Origin: Maricaulaceae bacterium
Lineage (GTDB): Bacteria; Pseudomonadota; Alphaproteobacteria; Caulobacterales; Maricaulaceae
DNA length: 64,000 nt
Reading direction: 5' to 3'
Assembly (NCBI GenBank): GCA_026126205.1
Contig: JAHCJP010000001.1
Coordinates: 372,001 to 436,000 of the forward strand
The notes under the pieces were generated by a model. The model was not told where the DNA came from and made no database searches. It saw nothing but the letters and a program-made list of their open reading frames with translations. Made by a program: the position numbers and the translations under genes. Shown one piece after another: positions 60,555 through 64,000 of the stretch (positions within the stretch are counted from its first letter, which is position 1; every line of letters starts with the position of its first letter).

Positions 60555-61865
60555 CTACTCCGCCGCCACGGCGCTGACTAACACCGGCTTGCCGGCGCGA
60601 TAACGGTCTATGCGCTCTTCGATCTCGTGCCGGAAATGGCGGATCAGGCCCTGAACCGGCCACGCCGCGGCGTCGCCCAACGCGCAGATGGTGTGGCCCT
60701 CCACCTGGCTGGCGACATCCAGAAGCAGGTCGATCTCCTCGGTGGAGCTTTCGCCGCGGGCCATGCGCTCCAGCACCCGCCACATCCAGCCCGTGCCCTC
60801 GCGGCAGGGCGTGCACTGGCCGCAGCTTTCATGCTTGTAGAAATAGCTGATGCGGGCGATGGCGCGGACCACGTCTGTCGACTGGTCCATCACGATAACC
60901 GCCGCGGTGCCGAGACCGGATTTGACATCGCGCAGCGCGTCGAAGTCCATCAGCACGTCGTCGCAGACATCTTTCGGGATCAGCGGCACCGACGAGCCGC
61001 CGGGGATCACCGCCTTCAGATTGTCCCAGCCGCCGCGCACGCCGCCGGCATGATGCTCGATCAGCGTCTTCAGCGGGATCGACATCGCCTCCTCGACATT
61101 GCAGGGGCGGTTCACATGGCCGGAGATGGAATAGACCTTGGTGCCGGCGTTGCCCTTGCGGCCGAAGCCAGCGAACCAGTCCGCCCCGCGGCGCAATATG
61201 GTGGGGACCACGGCGATGGATTCGACATTGTTGACGGTGGTGGGGCAGCCATAGAGGCCGGCGTTGGCCGGGAAAGGCGGCTTCAGGCGCGGCTGGCCCT
61301 TCTTGCCCTCAAGGCTTTCCAGCAGCGCCGTCTCCTCGCCGCAGATATAGGCCCCGGCGCCGTGATGGACATACAGGTCGAACGGCCAGCCATGGACGTT
61401 CTTCTGGCCGATCAGATTCGCTTCGTAGGCTTCGCGGATCGCGGCCTCAAGCCTTTGACGTTCCAGTACATATTCGCCGCGGATATAGATGTAGCAGGCA
61501 TGCGCCTGCATGGCGAAGGACGCGACCAGACAGCCCTCGACCAGCAGGTGCGGGTCATGGCGCATCATCTCCCGGTCCTTGCAGGTGCCGGGTTCGGATT
61601 CATCGGCGTTGACCACCAGATAATGCGGCCGCTCGCCCACCGTCTTTGGCATGAACGACCATTTCAGCCCGGTGGGAAAGCCGGCGCCGCCGCGGCCGCG
61701 CAGGCCGGAAGCCTTCACCTGTTCGATAATCCAGTCACGCCCCTGGTCCAGCATCGCTTTCGTGCCGTTCCAGGCGCCGCGCTGCTTCGCCGCCTCCAGC
61801 CGCCAGTCATGACGGCCGTAGAGATTGGTGAAGATGCGGTCCTTGTCCTGCAGAAGCTGGGTCAT
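60555..61865 (-). CDS. nuoF: NADH-quinone oxidoreductase subunit F (NADH-binding)
   Basis: A 436-residue flavoprotein holding FMN, the NADH site and [4Fe-4S] cluster N3. [18 protein letters not shown] is the FMN/NADH glycine-rich loop, [19 protein letters not shown] the second, and [15 protein letters not shown] carries three of the N3 cysteines with another in [10 protein letters not shown]. It overlaps nuoE by four bases. Confidence 0.98.
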   Translation of the reverse strand: MTQLLQDKDRIFTNLYGRHDWRLEAAKQRGAWNGTKAMLDQGRDWIIEQVKASGLRGRGGAGFPTGLKWSFMPKTVGERPHYLVVNADESEPGTCKDREMMRHDPHLLVEGCLVASFAMQAHACYIYIRGEYVLERQRLEAAIREAYEANLIGQKNVHGWPFDLYVHHGAGAYICGEETALLESLEGKKGQPRLKPPFPANAGLYGCPTTVNNVESIAVVPTILRRGADWFAGFGRKGNAGTKVYSISGHVNRPCNVEEAMSIPLKTLIEHHAGGVRGGWDNLKAVIPGGSSVPLIPKDVCDDVLMDFDALRDVKSGLGTAAVIVMDQSTDVVRAIARISYFYKHESCGQCTPCREGTGWMWRVLERMARGESSTEEIDLLLDVASQVEGHTICALGDAAAWPVQGLIRHFRHEIEERIDRYRAGKPVLVSAVAAE

Positions 61866-62599
61866 TCGCCGCCCCCCTTCTTCGCGGGGGCCTTCTTCGC
61901 CGACGGGCGCGCCTTCTTCACCGGCGCGGCCTCCGCCGCCGGGCTGGCGGCGTGGGGCAGCTTCACCGGTTTGGCGCGCGAACCGTCATAAAGCGATTTG
62001 TCGGTCAGGGTCACGGCCTCGCCCGCGGGTTCGGAGGTCTTGCGGTCCGACTGCGGCCCCGGCGCCGGCGTCTCGCCGCGCGCCAGCACGTCGAGAATGG
62101 CGTTCAGGCTCTCGGCCGTCAGGTCTTCGTAGTAATCATCGCCATGGCGGTTCGATATCTGCACCATCGGGGCGTTGGCGCAGGCGCCGAGGCATTCCAC
62201 CTCCACCCAGGAGAATTTGCCGTCCGCCGACACCTGGCCCTTCGGGCCGATGCGGCTTTCGCACACCTTCTTCAGCTCGCCCGCGCCGCGCAGCCAGCAG
62301 GGCGTGGTGCCGCACACCTGGATCAGGTGTTCGCCCGCCGGGGCGAGATTGAACTGGGTGTAGAAGGTCGCCACCTCCAGCACCCGGATATGCGGCATGC
62401 CGAGGCGGTCGGCGACATGGCGGATCGCCGGTTCGCTGACCCAGCCTTCCTGCTTCTGCGCGATCCACAACAGCGGGATCACCGCCGAGGCCTCGCGCCC
62501 CTTCGGGTATTTACCCAGCCAGAATTTCACCAGCTTCTCGCTGTCCTTGCTGAAGGCGAAGCTTTCCGGCTGTTCGGCGTGAAGGCGGCGGACGCTCAT
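61862..62599 (-). CDS. nuoE: NADH-quinone oxidoreductase subunit E
   Basis: A 245-residue thioredoxin-like subunit with [2Fe-2S] cluster N1a. The four ligands are in [12 protein letters not shown] and [12 protein letters not shown]. The core ends near residue 175; the remaining about 70 residues are low-complexity, rich in Ala, Lys and Pro ([13 protein letters not shown] at the end), longer than the about 160-residue E. coli NuoE. A Lys/Ala-rich tail is a known feature of several alphaproteobacterial NuoE proteins. It overlaps the lipoprotein gene before it and nuoF after it. Confidence 0.96.
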   Translation of the reverse strand: MSVRRLHAEQPESFAFSKDSEKLVKFWLGKYPKGREASAVIPLLWIAQKQEGWVSEPAIRHVADRLGMPHIRVLEVATFYTQFNLAPAGEHLIQVCGTTPCWLRGAGELKKVCESRIGPKGQVSADGKFSWVEVECLGACANAPMVQISNRHGDDYYEDLTAESLNAILDVLARGETPAPGPQSDRKTSEPAGEAVTLTDKSLYDGSRAKPVKLPHAASPAAEAAPVKKARPSAKKAPAKKGGGE

Positions 62600-63048
62600 G
62601 GCGCACCCCTTTCATAGGCCGCGGCCAGCATGTCGCGGCCGACATGCCAGCGCTGCGCCCCGTGGCTCTCGCACCAGTCGCGGCCGGCGTCGAGCGCGCC
62701 GCGCGCGCCCTCCAGCGATCCATCATGCTCGAAGCCGGCGCGTGCGCCAGCAGGCCCCTGCACGCGGACGAACAAGCTGTCATCGCCCTCGCGATAGCCA
62801 AACTCATAGCGATACATTTCGGCCTCGACGGCGCCCTCGGCCCGATCCGGCCCGAAGGCGACAAGCTCGCAGGACAAGCACGCCGTTTCCTCACCGCTGC
62901 CGGTACAGCCGGAGACGCCCGCCGCCGTATAAGCCGGCATTGGCGGCAGCGCCGCCACAATCGCCGCATCGAGCGCGGCCTGATCGCCGTCGGAGGCGCC
63001 GCATCCGGCGAGCATCGCCGCCGGGGCCAGGATCAGAACGCCCCTCAC
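62596..63048 (-). CDS. Cysteine-containing lipoprotein encoded between nuoD and nuoE
   Basis: A 150-residue protein starting at GTG 63048, which overlaps the nuoD stop (GTGA); its own TGA overlaps the nuoE ATG. The N-terminus [17 protein letters not shown] is a short lipoprotein signal with lipobox Leu13-Ala-Gly-Cys16. Mature-part cysteines occur in [16 protein letters not shown] and RDWCESHG, so disulfides are likely if it is periplasmic. I recognise no domain. It sits in every sense inside the nuo operon; small unknown genes at this spot occur in related genomes, but the role (assembly factor, accessory subunit) is unknown. Confidence 0.72.
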   Translation of the reverse strand: MRGVLILAPAAMLAGCGASDGDQAALDAAIVAALPPMPAYTAAGVSGCTGSGEETACLSCELVAFGPDRAEGAVEAEMYRYEFGYREGDDSLFVRVQGPAGARAGFEHDGSLEGARGALDAGRDWCESHGAQRWHVGRDMLAAAYERGAP

Positions 63049-64000
63049 CGGTCGATCTCCCCGAACACCACGTCCAGCGAGCCGAGAATGGCCGACACAT
63101 CGGCCAGCATGTGGCCACGATTGAGATGGTCCATCGCCGCCAGATGCGCGAAGCCCGGGGCGCGAATCTTCACCCGGTAGGGCTTGTTGGAGCCGTCGGC
63201 GATCATATAGACGCCGAACTCGCCCTTCGGCGCCTCGACGGCGGCGTAAACCTCGCCCGCCGAAACGTGCACGCCCTCGGTATAGAGCTTGAAGTGGTGG
63301 ATCAGCGCCTCCATGGAGCGCTTCATCTCCGCCCGGCGCGGGGGCGCGAACTTGGTGTCGGTGGGCAGCACCTCGCCGGCGTTCTCGGCCCGCGACAGCC
63401 ATTCCACGCACTGTTTCATGATCTTCACGGATTCCCGCATCTCCTCCATGCGGCAGAGATAGCGGTCATAACAATCGCCGTTCCTGCCGACCGGAATCTT
63501 GAATTCCAGCCGGTCATACACCTCATAGGGCTGGGCGCGGCGCAGGTCCCACGCCATGCCCGACCCGCGCACCATCACGCCCGAAAAACCCCAGGCCAGC
63601 GCGTCTTCGCGGCTGACCACGCCGATATCGACATTGCGTTGCTTGAAGATGCGGTTGCCGGTCAGCAGCGAGTCGATGTCGTCCAGCGCCTTGGGGAAGC
63701 TGTCGCACCAGTCGCCGATATCGTCGATCAGCTCCGGCGGCAGATCCTGATGCACGCCGCCGGGGCGGAAATAATGCGCGTGCATGCGGCTGCCCGAGGC
63801 GCGCTCGTAGAACACCATCAGCTTTTCGCGCTCCTCGAACCCCCACAGCGGCGGGGTGAGCGCGCCGACGTCCATCGCCTGGGTGGTGACGTTCAGCAGA
63901 TGGTTGAGAATTCGGCCGATCTCGGAATACAGCACGCGCACGTAGGAGCCGCGAATGGGAACCGGAATGCCCGCCAGCCGCTCTATGGCCATGCAGAAGG
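63045..64000 (-). CDS. nuoD: NADH-quinone oxidoreductase subunit D, 3' part
   Basis: The gene runs off the right edge of the window; 318 full codons are present, from [17 protein letters not shown] to VFGEIDR. NuoD forms the quinone site with NuoB and is related to the large subunit of NiFe hydrogenase. [13 protein letters not shown] carries the family's quinone-tunnel side region, [19 protein letters not shown] and [20 protein letters not shown] [14 protein letters not shown] are diagnostic. nuoA, nuoB and nuoC presumably lie beyond the edge. Confidence 0.96.
   Translation of the reverse strand, partial: FCMAIERLAGIPVPIRGSYVRVLYSEIGRILNHLLNVTTQAMDVGALTPPLWGFEEREKLMVFYERASGSRMHAHYFRPGGVHQDLPPELIDDIGDWCDSFPKALDDIDSLLTGNRIFKQRNVDIGVVSREDALAWGFSGVMVRGSGMAWDLRRAQPYEVYDRLEFKIPVGRNGDCYDRYLCRMEEMRESVKIMKQCVEWLSRAENAGEVLPTDTKFAPPRRAEMKRSMEALIHHFKLYTEGVHVSAGEVYAAVEAPKGEFGVYMIADGSNKPYRVKIRAPGFAHLAAMDHLNRGHMLADVSAILGSLDVVFGEIDR

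Overview
The window is 64 kb of a GC-rich (about two thirds G+C by eye) alphaproteobacterial chromosome, almost fully coding. The gene order is a classic alphaproteobacterial housekeeping backbone: tpiA/ppiD/trpE, trpGDC-lexA-comEC-gltX-gltA, rpsB-tsf-pyrH-frr-uppS-cdsA-dxr-rseP-bamA-skp-lpxD-fabZ-lpxA-lpxI-lpxB, dnaE, lolDC-proS, and nuo-birA-coaX-rnj-mce. The GTTC-N7-GTTC SOS box at lexA, separate trpE and trpG, LpxI and type-3 ProRS all fit Alphaproteobacteria. The overall layout and a SidA-like microgene next to dnaE point to the Caulobacterales/Maricaulales/Hyphomonadales side of the class. No plasmid, phage, IS, CRISPR, rRNA or tRNA was seen.

Layout. 1-3.1 kb: the tail of kynB, then kynU, a stand-alone RAM (Lrp ligand-binding) domain and sdaA, an amino-acid catabolic run. 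3.1-9.7 kb: eno, rpmF, a CPBP protease, a CGNR/ABATE regulator, pyrG, secG and a degenerate receiver-domain protein. 9.8-18.1 kb: tpiA, ppiD-trpE, a YibQ-type deacetylase flanked by palindromic repeats, then trpG-trpD-trpC. 18.1-23.9 kb: lexA with its SOS-controlled promoter, comEC, gltX and gltA. 23.9-38.5 kb: the long minus-strand envelope and translation cluster, in which cdsA carries a frameshift. 38.6-45.8 kb: dnaE, a 30-codon SOS-controlled membrane microgene, lolD-lolC and proS. 45.9-47.5 kb: an AT-richer potassium channel gene, DUF1467 and mce. 47.5-64 kb: rnj, coaX, birA and nuoN back to nuoD (cut by the window edge), with two non-structural genes embedded in the nuo operon: a YciI-like protein between nuoF and nuoG, and a cysteine-containing lipoprotein between nuoD and nuoE.

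How it works together. The envelope cluster runs from translation factors (S2, EF-Ts, RRF) and UMP kinase into undecaprenyl-PP, CDP-DAG and MEP-pathway synthesis, beta-barrel assembly (BamA, Skp, RseP) and lipid A (LpxD, FabZ, LpxA, LpxI, LpxB). Many genes overlap by ATGA or GTGA, implying translational coupling. The nuo operon encodes respiratory complex I. LexA appears to control itself and the dnaE-adjacent microgene, since both have GTTC-N7-GTTC motifs overlapping a predicted -10.

The observations most worth a second look are the SidA-like SOS microprotein, the cdsA frameshift, the nuo-embedded lipoprotein, the pseudo-receiver next to tpiA, and three families of intergenic palindromes. 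No wholly new multi-gene system was recognised.
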